Assembly: GCA_016715195.1 (NCBI GenBank)
Contig: JADKBB010000011.1
Coordinates: 62,001-126,000 of the forward strand
Source: Candidatus Villigracilis proximus
Lineage (GTDB): Bacteria; Chloroflexota; Anaerolineae; Anaerolineales; Villigracilaceae
Direction of reading: 5' to 3'
Length of the DNA stretch: 64,000 nucleotides
The position numbers were made by a program, and so were the translations under genes. Positions within the stretch are counted from its first letter, which is position 1; every line of letters starts with the position of its first letter. Shown here piece by piece: positions 45,226 to 54,715 of the stretch. The notes under the pieces were generated by a model, which saw nothing but the letters and a program-made list of their open reading frames with translations, did no database searches and was not told the DNA's origin.

Positions 45226-45945
45226 CTAAATTAAGGAATACCCACCATCTACAACAATGGTTTGGCCGGTGATGTATTCATTCTTAATCAGGAATTCAAG
45301 TGTGGAAGTAATCTCTTCAAGTTTTGCAGGGCGTTTGAGCGGGAGGCTGGCTACAAGTTTATCCCATTGTACCTGCGTGACTACATCTGATGGAAGCACA
45401 AGCCCGGGCGCAATGGCATTGACACGAATATTTGGCGCAAGCGCGCGCGCAAGCAATTTTGTAAGCGATTCAAGCCCCGCCTTACTAACCGTGTAGGATG
45501 GATATCGACTCCATGCCTTTTGCGCGCCAATATCTGTAACATTGACAATCAGTCCGCCGGTGGTCATACGTTTGGCTGCCTGTTGCGCAAGAAGAAAAGG
45601 CGCGCGCAAATTAAGATCAAGGGCTGAATCCCAATCTTTCAATTCAAGCTCGCGCGGATTGCCAACGGGCATAACTGCGGCAGAGTTAACGACAACCTTC
45701 AATGGCGAATCGAACTCGTCAACCAGCGAAAATAAAAAGTCCACTTTTTTGGGGATGGTAAGGTCTGCGCGAATCTCCAGACACTCCACGCCCAAAGCGC
45801 GGATCTCTTTTGCGGTTTGCACGGCTTCTGTGGCAGAACCGCGATAATGTAAAGCAATGGAATATCCCTTGTGCGCGAGAGCAAAGGCAAAGGCTCTGCC
45901 GAGTCTTTGTGCGCCGCCGGTAACGAGGGCAAGTTGTTTCTTCAT
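45226..45945 (-). CDS. SDR-family oxidoreductase (FabG/pteridine-reductase-like)
   Basis: The 239-aa protein is a classical short-chain dehydrogenase: TGGAQRLGR cofactor loop (the Arg suggests NADPH, as in pteridine reductases), NSAAVMPVG, catalytic YPSYTVSKAG (Tyr and Lys), NVTD strand, and APGLVLP near the end. The ATG at 45943-45945 lies seven bases after TACAAT on this strand with no SD, so a leaderless transcript is likely; 45 upstream codons are rejected. FolM-like dihydropteridine reduction is possible and would touch folate metabolism, but substrate cannot be fixed by eye. Confidence 0.88.
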   Translation of the reverse strand: MKKQLALVTGGAQRLGRAFAFALAHKGYSIALHYRGSATEAVQTAKEIRALGVECLEIRADLTIPKKVDFLFSLVDEFDSPLKVVVNSAAVMPVGNPRELELKDWDSALDLNLRAPFLLAQQAAKRMTTGGLIVNVTDIGAQKAWSRYPSYTVSKAGLESLTKLLARALAPNIRVNAIAPGLVLPSDVVTQVQWDKLVASLPLKRPAKLEEITSTLEFLIKNEYITGQTIVVDGGYSLI

Positions 45946-46066
45946 ATATGAGATTGTAAACGAAAAGGGAAAGATTTGGATTTTTTTACTGCACTCACAA
46001 GCATGGCTTATAATTTCAAAAAACAGGCTCTTTTGTAACCAATGGAAAAACCCTAAACACAAAGGG

Positions 46067-46140
46067 CACGAAGTACACAAAGAAGGGAAAAGGCGCCGGC
46101 TTGATAGGCTTTTTCCTTTGTGACTTTTGTGTACTTCGTG
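46067..46140. repeat. Inverted repeat with 15-base perfect arms
   Basis: CACGAAGTACACAAA (46067-46081) and TTTGTGTACTTCGTG (46126-46140) are exact complements. It lies between divergent genes and shares words with the repeats at 42208 and 43437. Confidence 0.7.
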
Positions 46141-46216
46141 GTTGAAAAGAGATTTCCCGTTAAAAACGGGAGAAACAAAAATATTCTAAAAAGCCCGCAA
46201 AAGAGAACTTTTCGCC

Positions 46217-47415
46217 ATGACAAAAAAAACATTCGCAGGATTTAGCATCCTCATCATTACAACGATCTGCGCTTATTACTGGCTGCAATGGAAAACCTTG
46301 AACGGTTTTGTGACCGCCATTGATCACGGTGACGAGTTGTTTGGCGATCTGGTCACATTTTATTATCCGATGGCAAAAGCCATCCTCTCTGAAAAACTGC
46401 CAGTGCCGGGATATTACTACTCGGCATTTTTTGCACTGTTGATCTCGCCGCTTGGGACACTTCCCATCGCACAGGTAAAGTTAATATGGGGAATTTTACA
46501 GGTATTCCTCGCGGCAGTTTTGGGAATTGTTTCAAGTGAAAAATTACTGGAACTTCCGCGTGCAGCAAAGGTCTTCTTTCTTTTTCTATTTCTGACTTCC
46601 TTTCCGCTCCTGCACAATTTCAAATGGGGGCAGGTCAGCGTGTTGATCACGCTCTGCGTCTTAACTGTGATCTGGTTCTACAAAAATGAATATTACATCC
46701 CCGCCGGCATTCTTTTGGCCTTCGCCGTTTCAATCAAATATTACCCGGCGATCTTTATTATCTATCCGCTTTTTAAACGGAATTATCGTTTCCTGATCTC
46801 GTTTGGCCTCTCCACGTTGACATTTCTGGCCGTGATCCCATCCATTATGCTGGGACCGCTGGAGTGGGTCAACTTCGAGAAAGCAGTTAGCGTGCTGATC
46901 GCGGATGCAAAATTCGCCGGGGATGTCAACTCGCAGTATTTTGGTCATGTGATATTGAGAATGTTTTCACTTGAAGATGCGCCTTACAAGAAAAAAGTTC
47001 TGTCCGCTTTTCTCGAAGAGTCGGCGGGCTTGTACTTTTGGCAAATATCGGGATCATCTGGAAGATACAGAAGAAGGAAGTACAGGATGCATTGATACTT
47101 TCCACTGGAATACTTTTTCTTTCCCTGCCTTTTATTATTCAGACTTCATGGTCACATTATTTTGTATATCTCCCATTTTTCCAGACTGTCATACTCGTTC
47201 AAAGTTTAAAAAACTTCAAAGGAAACAAGGAATTCACACCAGCATTGGCATTGACCATTCTCTCGTGCGCGGCATCCAGTGTCTTTGCCTTCAACCTGTT
47301 CCCCGACTGGAGCGAATACAACGATGCGGGCATGCTTTTCACTTCCAATCTTTTGCTGCTCTTTGCGTTCTATCTGGTGTTATGGAGCAGGTACAAAAAC
47401 AGCGCGGACGCATAG
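46217..47415 (+). pseudogene. GT87-like (DUF2029) membrane mannosyltransferase, one frameshift
   Basis: The N-terminal part reads IDHGDELFGDLVTFYYPMAKAILSEKLPVPGYYYSAFFALLISPLG, a typical GT87 start with the outside acidic loop, followed by several helices. The frame fails after EESAGLYFWQISG. One extra G in the GGG near 47027 gives EESAGLVLLANIGIIWKIQ and continues into the frame ending LVLWSRYKNSADA at 47415. The joined protein of about 400 aa has ten or so helices and would transfer a sugar from a polyprenyl carrier. The terminator hairpin overlaps its stop codon. Confidence 0.8.
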
Positions 47416-47425
47416 TCCGCGCTGT
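47399..47425. terminator. Terminator hairpin overlapping the GT87-like stop codon
   Basis: ACAGCGCGGAC (47399-47409) and GTCCGCGCTGT (47415-47425) are perfect arms with loop GCATA; the TAG stop is in the loop. T-rich sequence follows. It lies between convergent genes. Confidence 0.75.
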
Positions 47426-47445
47426 TGATTTATTATGAAGATGTA

Positions 47446-48405
47446 TTACCCCTTGAAGAAGTTGGTAATAAAGAACCAGATGTTCGCAGGGCGTTCGGCA
47501 AGGCGGCGCATAAAGTATGGATACCAGTGTGTGCCAAAGGGGACGTACACACGCACGGGGTAGCCTTCCTGCACCAGTAATTCCTGCAAGTCACGGCGAA
47601 TGCCGTATAACATTTGAAACTCCAGGCCGTCTTTTGGAAGCCCGGCCTTGTCTGCATATTGTTTGGCAAAGGCGATCCGCTTTTCATCATGTGAAGCAAT
47701 GGCCGGGATCGCCGGAACGCGGCCATCTCTTGATAATCTTGTGTGGTTGGCAAGCGACCCGTCGATCAGTATCTTGGTTAGTAGATCGTAATTGGCATCC
47801 ACGTCCGCTTTCTTGGGGAAGGCTTTATCAGCGGGTTCCTGATATGCACCTTTTACCAAGCGGATGGTGGTTTTATCTTCCACCATGCGGCGGGTATCTG
47901 CCTCGGCACGATAAAGATAGGCTTGCACGGCCATGCCGACATTGGTATGTCCCTTCTCGCGCATCTTGTAATATAGATTAATCGTTTTGTCTGTATAGGG
48001 TGTGTCTTCAATATCCACGCGGACAAAGGTCTTGTTCTGCTTTGCCCGGGCGAGAATCCGCTCCAGATTTTGGGCACACAGGTTCTCGTCGAGGCCCAGA
48101 CCGATCTGCGTCAACTTGATGGAAACATTGCCGCGAGCGTTGGCATCCGCTCCGAGGGCGTCGAGAGTCGCAAAAATATCATCTGTGGCTTGTTGTGCTT
48201 CTTCGGGAGTATTGGTATGTTCACCGAGATGGTCGAGTGTGACGTTGATCCCCTTCGCGTTTAATTCATGGACAACCCGCATTGCATCTTCAAGTTTCGT
48301 GCCTGCAACAAAACGGGATGCTGTGCGCCAGGCAAAACTCCAACCAGTGACCAGGTTTTGCGCCCATGCGGCTTTGGACAAATAGATGAGGAAAGAGCGG
48401 AGCAT
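47446..48405 (-). CDS. Proline dehydrogenase (FAD-dependent, monofunctional)
   Basis: This 319-aa TIM-barrel enzyme oxidises proline to pyrroline-5-carboxylate and passes electrons to the quinone pool. Visible signatures are VTLDHLGEHTNTPEEA, VSIKLTQIGLGLD, FVRVDIEDTPYTDKT, RLVKGAYQEP, ASHDEKRI, FQMLYGIRRDL and VRVYVPFGTHWYPYFMRRLAERPAN. It lacks the fused P5C dehydrogenase of PutA. AAGGATTGAT before the ATG fits. It is divergent from the serine-hydrolase gene. Confidence 0.93.
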   Translation of the reverse strand: MLRSFLIYLSKAAWAQNLVTGWSFAWRTASRFVAGTKLEDAMRVVHELNAKGINVTLDHLGEHTNTPEEAQQATDDIFATLDALGADANARGNVSIKLTQIGLGLDENLCAQNLERILARAKQNKTFVRVDIEDTPYTDKTINLYYKMREKGHTNVGMAVQAYLYRAEADTRRMVEDKTTIRLVKGAYQEPADKAFPKKADVDANYDLLTKILIDGSLANHTRLSRDGRVPAIPAIASHDEKRIAFAKQYADKAGLPKDGLEFQMLYGIRRDLQELLVQEGYPVRVYVPFGTHWYPYFMRRLAERPANIWFFITNFFKG

Positions 48406-48531
48406 ATCAATCCTTTATGTGAGGGGTATGTCGGCAATGCCAACAAATGTATTCTAGCACAAGTGCCTTATTTGAGCATTTTGGTTGTGTTATACTTTTT
48501 TAGTGATTTTCGTCATTATTTTGGAGGCCGT

Positions 48532-50022
48532 GTGAAAAATCGTAATACCAACACCATCCTTCGGGGTGTGTCGATTCTGTTTTTGACAGCTGCTCTTGTA
48601 CTCAGTATCGTTTCCCTCATTGGATATAGTCGTCAACGAAATAACTATCCCGCCAGCATGACCATTGCTGGTGTGCCTGTCGGCGGATTAACTCCGACCG
48701 AAGCTTCGCAAAGATTGCTGGAAGTGTACACTTCTCCGATCGAAGTGCAATACAATGATGCCATCATCCAGATTGATCCTGGCGTGGTTGGTTTTCAACC
48801 CGATGTTGAGACCATGCTTGCCGCGGCAGATCTAAGCCGCACAGGTAATTCCTTTTGGGGCGGATTTTGGGAATTCCTTTGGAATCGCGCTCCTGCTGAA
48901 ATACAAATCCCATTAAGCGCGCCGCCATCAGAAGAACGTTTGCGTGAATATCTGCAAAATGAGATTGCATCACGCTATGACCTTCCTCCAAACCCTGCGC
49001 AGCCGATTCCTGGCGGGACCTCTTTCCTGCCCGGTGACCCCGGACAGACTCTTGACCTTGACCGCGCTGTTTTACTTGTCAACGATGCGCTCAGGTCTCC
49101 AGTCAGCCGCTCTGTTACTTTGTCATTTACGCGAAGTTCAGCTGCGCGCCCAACGATTGAAAACCTTGAGATTCTGCTCAAACAGATCGTGCAAGTCTCA
49201 GACTTTGACGGCTTGATCGGTTTTTATATGGTGGATTTGCAAACAGGCCGCGAGATTCACTTTGCAATAGACAACAAACAGGAAATTTCGGTTGAACCCG
49301 ATATCGCCTTCACTGCATCCAGCACGATCAAAGTGCCGATCGTAACTTCCTATTTGATCAACCGTGGAAGCAACCTCGACGCAACCGTGACAGACATCAT
49401 CTCACGTGTGCTGGGAAAATCAGACAACTCAGCAACAGACCTCGTACTGGAGCGCATCGACCCAAGCTCCGGCCCGCTGATCGTTACGCAAAACATGAAA
49501 CAGATCGGGTTGAACAGTACCTTCATCAATGGGTTTTTCTTTCTGGGTGCGCCGCAGCTTTCACCGCGTCCGGTCACCCCGGGGAATTCGCGCACAGATG
49601 TATTTGCCGACCCTGATCCATATTCTCAAACTACACCCGCTGAAATGGGTTCCCTGCTTGCCGATGTATATCAATGCGCCCAAAACAGCGGCGGCGCACT
49701 CATCGCGGCCTTCCCTGATAAGGTCAGTCCGGCCACCTGTCAATTGCTGATCGACTTTATGGCACAGGATAAGCTTGGGTCGCTGATCCAGGGCGGCGTT
49801 CCTGATGGCACACTTGTTCCCCACAAACATGGATACGTCCCCGCCTCCGATGGCATTGTGCGCGACACAGCCGATGTCGGCATCGTGTACACACCCGGCG
49901 GAAACTTCGTGCTTTCCATCTACTCGTACCATCCGGTCAATAACGTCTGGGATACGATCAATCCACTCTTTGGCAATCTAACCAAAGCCATCTATAACTA
50001 CTTCAATGTTACAGTTGAATAA
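48532..50022 (+). CDS. Class A beta-lactamase-like serine hydrolase with YoaR-like N-domain
   Basis: The 496-aa protein starts at GTG 48532, with GGAGGCCGT upstream; the frame is open 88 codons further but that part covers the divergent promoter and is not protein-like. After an N-terminal membrane anchor (about 8-30), a peptidoglycan-binding YoaR-like domain (about 45-235) precedes a beta-lactamase fold. Ser264-T-I-Lys267 and Ser297-Asp-Asn match the SxxK and SDN motifs; the third motif KTG appears as HKHG. This matches beta-lactamase-related cell-wall enzymes more than a true drug-inactivating enzyme. It probably acts on peptidoglycan outside the membrane. Confidence 0.85.
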   Translation: MKNRNTNTILRGVSILFLTAALVLSIVSLIGYSRQRNNYPASMTIAGVPVGGLTPTEASQRLLEVYTSPIEVQYNDAIIQIDPGVVGFQPDVETMLAAADLSRTGNSFWGGFWEFLWNRAPAEIQIPLSAPPSEERLREYLQNEIASRYDLPPNPAQPIPGGTSFLPGDPGQTLDLDRAVLLVNDALRSPVSRSVTLSFTRSSAARPTIENLEILLKQIVQVSDFDGLIGFYMVDLQTGREIHFAIDNKQEISVEPDIAFTASSTIKVPIVTSYLINRGSNLDATVTDIISRVLGKSDNSATDLVLERIDPSSGPLIVTQNMKQIGLNSTFINGFFFLGAPQLSPRPVTPGNSRTDVFADPDPYSQTTPAEMGSLLADVYQCAQNSGGALIAAFPDKVSPATCQLLIDFMAQDKLGSLIQGGVPDGTLVPHKHGYVPASDGIVRDTADVGIVYTPGGNFVLSIYSYHPVNNVWDTINPLFGNLTKAIYNYFNVTVE

Positions 50023-50072
50023 CCACTTGCCCCATGATCAAATGAAAATGGGGTATTTTTTCATACTTCGTA

Positions 50073-50078
50073 TATAAT
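50073..50078 (+). promoter_or_regulatory. -10 box exactly seven bases before the ATG (leaderless start)
   Basis: TATAAT at 50073-50078 is followed by TCAACTT and ATG 50086. No SD exists. Transcription from this box would begin at or next to the ATG. Confidence 0.5.
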
Positions 50079-50085
50079 TCAACTT

Positions 50086-50787
50086 ATGAGCGCATCGTTA
50101 GGACTTTACCGCCTGCAGCAAGTAGACCGTCAAATTGACCGTGCGCGTTCCCAGTTGGATACAATCCGTCAAACGCTTGAAAACGACGTTGAACTTCGGG
50201 AAGCACTCAAACGCGTGGAAACCACGCAAGCCGAACATTACCGCGCCAGCCAGGAATTAAAAAGTCTGGAGGCGGAAGTACAGACGCATAAAATAAAAAT
50301 GGAGCAGGCCGAATCAAGTCTGTACGGCGGCACCGTTAAGAATCCAAAAGAACTGCAAGACCTGCAAAAAGATATCGTCTCAATAAAAAAATATATTACT
50401 GCGCTGGAAGAACGCGAACTTGAATCCATGATGCGGGCAGAAAATACCGAGAACGCCCTGCAAAGCGCAAAAACAGAGCTGGAATTAATGCAGGCGCGGC
50501 TCGGCAATGAACACAGAAAATTAATCGATGAACAATCCGTATTGATCACCGAAATGGAGCGGTTGACGGAAGAACGCGAAGCCGCGCTCGGTCCGATCGA
50601 AAGCACACTGCTTGCAACTTATGAATACCTTCGCCAGCAAAAACGCGGCGTGGCTGTTACAGAAATAAACGACAACTCGTGCTCCTCCTGCGGAGCAACT
50701 TTAAATGCCGCTTTACAGCAAAATGCACGTTCTGCCAAACAATTAATGAACTGCCCATCCTGTGGACGAATTCTGTACTCCAACTAA
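50086..50787 (+). CDS. Coiled-coil protein with C4 zinc ribbon (COG1579-like)
   Basis: Most of the 233 residues form a long coiled coil (LDTIRQTLENDVELREALKRVETTQAEHY, ELELMQARLGNEHRKLIDEQSVL). The end holds two CxxC knuckles, SCSSCGAT and NCPSCGRI, that should bind one zinc. Such proteins are widespread, cytoplasmic and of unproven function, with nucleic-acid or chaperone roles suggested. The start is likely leaderless (TATAAT seven bases before the ATG). The NACHT gene begins eight bases after its stop. Confidence 0.88.
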   Translation: MSASLGLYRLQQVDRQIDRARSQLDTIRQTLENDVELREALKRVETTQAEHYRASQELKSLEAEVQTHKIKMEQAESSLYGGTVKNPKELQDLQKDIVSIKKYITALEERELESMMRAENTENALQSAKTELELMQARLGNEHRKLIDEQSVLITEMERLTEEREAALGPIESTLLATYEYLRQQKRGVAVTEINDNSCSSCGATLNAALQQNARSAKQLMNCPSCGRILYSN

Positions 50788-50795
50788 AACCTTCC

Positions 50796-53357
50796 ATGTT
50801 CAGATTCGCAATTGACCCCTTCTCCTTTTTCGTTGGCTTCGCAACCGCTTCTGTATTTTGGTGGCTTGTTGCTCAAGCGCGGCCGCTTTGGCGGGAATTC
50901 CGTGCCAACCTAAAAGAAAAGAACGAGCTTGCTCAGGCACGCAAATCAAGTTCGGTGGAAGAAAATCACCGTCGCTCCACCTTACGCCGCGCACAAGGAA
51001 TGCATCTCGCCGCCCCTCTTTTTGCACTGGATGAGATCATTCAAGAACCCCTGCTCATTATCCCGCCGCAGATCATAGAACCCGGCATGCCTCAACCATT
51101 GGAAGATGTAGTTTCACAAACCCTGCCCTACCTGCCTGGATGGCCTGAAATTGCAGCCGCCTATCATGCGCCGACTCTTACACTTCCACAGGCTTTACTA
51201 GGCAATGCAAACATTGTCATTATTGGTCAACCCGGCACAGGCAAGACCAGCGCGCTGGCACACCTTGCTTCGCTCGCCGCAAATCGCAGCGAACAGTTGG
51301 ACACACTCAAAGACGCAATTCCCTTCCTCGTTCACATCGCCGATCTCAAACTCCCGATCGCAGACCCCAAAGATGCATTAACACCGCTGATCGAAGCCGC
51401 ATCAGAACACACATCCATGCTTGACTTCGGGCGTTTACCTGTTTTCTATCAATCAGCATTCAAAAGCGGAAACGCCATCCTGCTCGTAGATGGCTTCGAC
51501 GAAATCACACCCGAAGCACAGCAGGTCATCACAGATTATTTCAAGATCATCATTCAAAATTATCCACAGACTCGCATCGTCACCACCGGCGCACCGGAAT
51601 ATCTGGATGGCTTGATCGGACTCGGTTTCGCTCCGCTTTCATTAATAACATGGTCGCCGCAACAAAGTGAAAAATTTATAAATCGATGGGGCGAACTGTG
51701 GACTCAAACTGTTGCAATGGAAGCCTGGGCACAGACCGGCCCCGAACAAGTGGACCCGATCTTACTTAACGTTTGGCTGAGTACCGACAATATAAATTTA
51801 TCTCCCCTTGAGCTGACTCTCAAAGCATGGGGAGCCTACGCGGGCGATAGTCTTGGCCCGCATGTCCTCGAATCCATTGCGTCTCACATCCGCCGCATTG
51901 CACCATTGAATACCCCGCTTGCCGCGCTTGAAACACTTGCCATGCAGGTACTCTTAAGTTCCCAACCGGTCTTCGACCCTCGCAAGGCGCGCACATGGGT
52001 CAAGTCATTTGAAACCGCAGAAGACAGCGCGGAAGAAGAATCCACGGACCCGACAGCAGCGGCACCCGAAACCACAGAGGAAAACACAACCACTGGCGAA
52101 GCAAAACCCAGGAAAGAAAAGAAAGGTGAAAAGGTGGCGGTCAAAACTGCTTCCTACGGCCTGATCGGAAAAATGGCCGCCAGTGGACTATTGGTCTCAT
52201 ACCCAAACAATAAAATGCGTTTCGTTCACCCAATCTTTGCAGGGTATCTGGCGGGTCGTTCGTTAGCAAATTTCAAAGAAGAAGAATCCATTATCAATCA
52301 ACCTGATTGGTCTGGTAAATATCTCGCCATGCGTTATCTGGCTGCTCACGGAGATGCAAGCAAACTTGTACAAACCATGCTTGAGTTTTCCCGCCTGCCC
52401 ATGCATCGTCCGCTTTTTGCGGCGGCGCGCTGGCTGCGTGACGCGCCAAAAAACGCCCCCTGGCGTGGAAAATTATTCGGCACCCTTGCATCGGTTTTGC
52501 AAACAGAAGGACTCCCGCTCAATCTGCGCGGACAGGCAATGGCTGCCTTTGTTATCAGCAACGACCCAAGCGCGCAGACTCTCTTCCGTCAGCTTTCCAC
52601 GACTCTTTCATTTGAACTGGTACAACTGGCAGTGATCGGCTCCGGCGCAATGCGAGACTCAAAATCCATACAGGTTTTGGAACGTGCCATGGAAGCGCCG
52701 AGTCTGGCTGTTCGCCGTGCAGCCTGTATGGCATTGGTTTCAATTGGAACAAACGAAGCACTGGAAGCCGTTGCCCATACTTTGCTCAATGGCGATGAAG
52801 ATATCCGCCGTGCCGCTGCAGAAGCGCTGGCGAATGATCCGAAGGAAGGCTATGAAATGCTGCGTGATGGCACAACCATCAGCGACATTCTCCTGCGCCG
52901 CGCAGTTGTGTATGGACTGGGACGAGTCAGTCAACCGTGGGCAACTGAGATTCTGCAAAAAGTGCAAATTGATGATGACCAGTGGGTTGTGCGCAATGCC
53001 GCCACCGAAGTCCTCGAAGCAAAAGCACATCCCGGCGCTCGCGCTCCGCGAAAATTAAAAGCGCCGTCTGAATCACCCTGGTTAATCCAATTTGCCGGCA
53101 AGCAAGGCGTTGGTATTTCACCCGGCGCACCAGCGACAGATATTCTTCTGCTTGCCCTCAAAAGCGGCGACGCAGATGCGCGGCTCGCAGCCCTGCCATA
53201 TCTTAAATTCACACCGAGCGAAGGTGTGATCGCACAATTATACGAAGCCATGTATACCGATGATCCTGAACTGCGCGAAGCCGCGTATAACACGCTCTGG
53301 GAGTTAGGCACGTCTGGTGCAAAACTTCCGCACCCCAGTCAATATGGATACAATTAA
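50796..53357 (+). CDS. Membrane-anchored NACHT-type NTPase with HEAT repeats
   Basis: From ATG 50796 the product is 853 aa. A single N-terminal helix (about 8-30, FSFFVGFATASVFWWLVAQ) anchors it, followed by a charged linker. The NTPase has Walker A G144-QPGTGKTS and Walker B ILLVDGFDE (228-236), the NACHT signature, then TRIVTTGAPE as sensor region and a winged-helix-like part. An acidic low-complexity insert (EDSAEEESTDPTAAAPETTEENTTT, about 410-435) precedes HEAT-like repeats from about 560 (VLERAMEAPSLAVRRAACMALVSIG). This is STAND/NLR architecture, used in bacteria for signalling and phage defence. No effector domain is evident. Confidence 0.85.
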   Translation: MFRFAIDPFSFFVGFATASVFWWLVAQARPLWREFRANLKEKNELAQARKSSSVEENHRRSTLRRAQGMHLAAPLFALDEIIQEPLLIIPPQIIEPGMPQPLEDVVSQTLPYLPGWPEIAAAYHAPTLTLPQALLGNANIVIIGQPGTGKTSALAHLASLAANRSEQLDTLKDAIPFLVHIADLKLPIADPKDALTPLIEAASEHTSMLDFGRLPVFYQSAFKSGNAILLVDGFDEITPEAQQVITDYFKIIIQNYPQTRIVTTGAPEYLDGLIGLGFAPLSLITWSPQQSEKFINRWGELWTQTVAMEAWAQTGPEQVDPILLNVWLSTDNINLSPLELTLKAWGAYAGDSLGPHVLESIASHIRRIAPLNTPLAALETLAMQVLLSSQPVFDPRKARTWVKSFETAEDSAEEESTDPTAAAPETTEENTTTGEAKPRKEKKGEKVAVKTASYGLIGKMAASGLLVSYPNNKMRFVHPIFAGYLAGRSLANFKEEESIINQPDWSGKYLAMRYLAAHGDASKLVQTMLEFSRLPMHRPLFAAARWLRDAPKNAPWRGKLFGTLASVLQTEGLPLNLRGQAMAAFVISNDPSAQTLFRQLSTTLSFELVQLAVIGSGAMRDSKSIQVLERAMEAPSLAVRRAACMALVSIGTNEALEAVAHTLLNGDEDIRRAAAEALANDPKEGYEMLRDGTTISDILLRRAVVYGLGRVSQPWATEILQKVQIDDDQWVVRNAATEVLEAKAHPGARAPRKLKAPSESPWLIQFAGKQGVGISPGAPATDILLLALKSGDADARLAALPYLKFTPSEGVIAQLYEAMYTDDPELREAAYNTLWELGTSGAKLPHPSQYGYN

Positions 53358-53359
53358 CC

Positions 53360-54709
53360 ATGTTAATTACCAACGCAAATATCATCACCTGGGAATCCAA
53401 AAATCGGATTCTGCAAAATTACGCGATCTACATCGAGAGTGACCGCATCAAGGAAATTGGGACCACCAAGGCGCTCACCGCAAAATATCCCAAAGCAAAG
53501 ACTCTCGATGCGCGTGGACAATATGTAATGCCGGGCAACATTTGCGCGCACACGCATTTTTACGGCGCGTTCGCACGCGGACTCGCCATCCCCGGGCCTG
53601 CTCCAAAAGACTTCCCTGAGATACTGCAAAAGTTGTGGTGGCCGCTTGACCGTTCGCTTGACGCGGAAGGTATCCGCTTATCGGCGCTCGTTTGCTTAGT
53701 CGATGCGATCAAGCATGGCACGACGACTCTGATCGATCATCATGCTTCTCCAAATTATATTGACGGCTCGCTTGACCTCATCGCAGATGCCGTGGATAAA
53801 AGCGGATTGCGCGGCGTGCTGTGTTATGAAGTGACTGATCGCGACGGGGCAGAAAAAGCAAACAGCGGAATTAACGAGAATGTGCGCTTCCTGAAACGAT
53901 TGGCAGCCAACCCGCATCCGCGTCTCGCCGGGACCTTCGGCCTGCACGCCAGTCTGACGCTTTCGGGCATCACCTTACAGGCTTGCCGCGCTGCGGTTCC
54001 AGAGGGGACAGGTTTCCACGTCCACACGGCTGAGCACGAATCAGATGAATATGACAGCCTCGCGAAAAGCGAAATGCGCGTGGTTGACCGTTTGCTTAAG
54101 CACAATATTCTTGGTCCCTACACCATCGCCGCGCACGGTGTCCATTTTGATGCGCGTGAAATGGAAATTCTAAAAGAGACCGGCACATGGCTTACCCATC
54201 AACCGCGCTCGAACATGAACAACGGCGTAGGTGTGGCACAGATCGAATCGATGATGCGCATGGGAATTAAAGTCTGTCTGGGCAATGATGGTTTTTCCAA
54301 CGCCATGTGGGAAGAGTGGAAAGCCGCTTACCTTTTACATAAATCAGAACATCGCGACCCGCGCCGCATGGGCGGATACGATGTGACTCAAATGGCCGTT
54401 TACAATAACGCCGCGCTCGCGAATCAATTCTTCCCCGCCGCGCCGATCGGACAGATCACAGAAGGCGCATTCGCCGACCTGATCTTTGTGGATTATTCTC
54501 CATACACGCCAATGACCGACGGCAACCTGCCCTGGCATATCATCTTCGGTTTCCAGCAAAGCATGGTCACTACCACCATCGCGGCTGGCAAAGTCTTGAT
54601 GAAAGACCGTGAATTACTAACCCTCGATGAAAAAGAGATCGCCGCCCGCGCCCTCGAAGTTGCGCCGCGTATTTGGAAGAAATACGAAGAAGAAGTAGCG
54701 AAGAGCTGA
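53360..54709 (+). CDS. Amidohydrolase of the chlorohydrolase/SsnA type
   Basis: This 449-aa TIM-barrel metal hydrolase has GNICAHTHFYGAFARG (metal HxH), HVHTAEHESDEYDS, IAAHGVHFDAREM and LGNDGFSNAMWEEWKAAYLLHKSEHRDPRRMGG, with FADLIFVDYSPYTP at the end. The last two phrases match the putative aminohydrolase SsnA better than MTA/SAH deaminases, though both are possible. It removes an amino or chloro group from a purine- or triazine-like ring, or hydrolyses a related amide. The ATG follows the NACHT stop by two bases. Confidence 0.87.
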   Translation: MLITNANIITWESKNRILQNYAIYIESDRIKEIGTTKALTAKYPKAKTLDARGQYVMPGNICAHTHFYGAFARGLAIPGPAPKDFPEILQKLWWPLDRSLDAEGIRLSALVCLVDAIKHGTTTLIDHHASPNYIDGSLDLIADAVDKSGLRGVLCYEVTDRDGAEKANSGINENVRFLKRLAANPHPRLAGTFGLHASLTLSGITLQACRAAVPEGTGFHVHTAEHESDEYDSLAKSEMRVVDRLLKHNILGPYTIAAHGVHFDAREMEILKETGTWLTHQPRSNMNNGVGVAQIESMMRMGIKVCLGNDGFSNAMWEEWKAAYLLHKSEHRDPRRMGGYDVTQMAVYNNAALANQFFPAAPIGQITEGAFADLIFVDYSPYTPMTDGNLPWHIIFGFQQSMVTTTIAAGKVLMKDRELLTLDEKEIAARALEVAPRIWKKYEEEVAKS

Positions 54710-54715
54710 GGGATG

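Noticed and set aside
48268..48531. Upstream extension of the serine hydrolase frame (88 codons)
   Set aside because: It covers the divergent proline dehydrogenase start and is not protein-like; GTG 48532 has a strong GGAGG.
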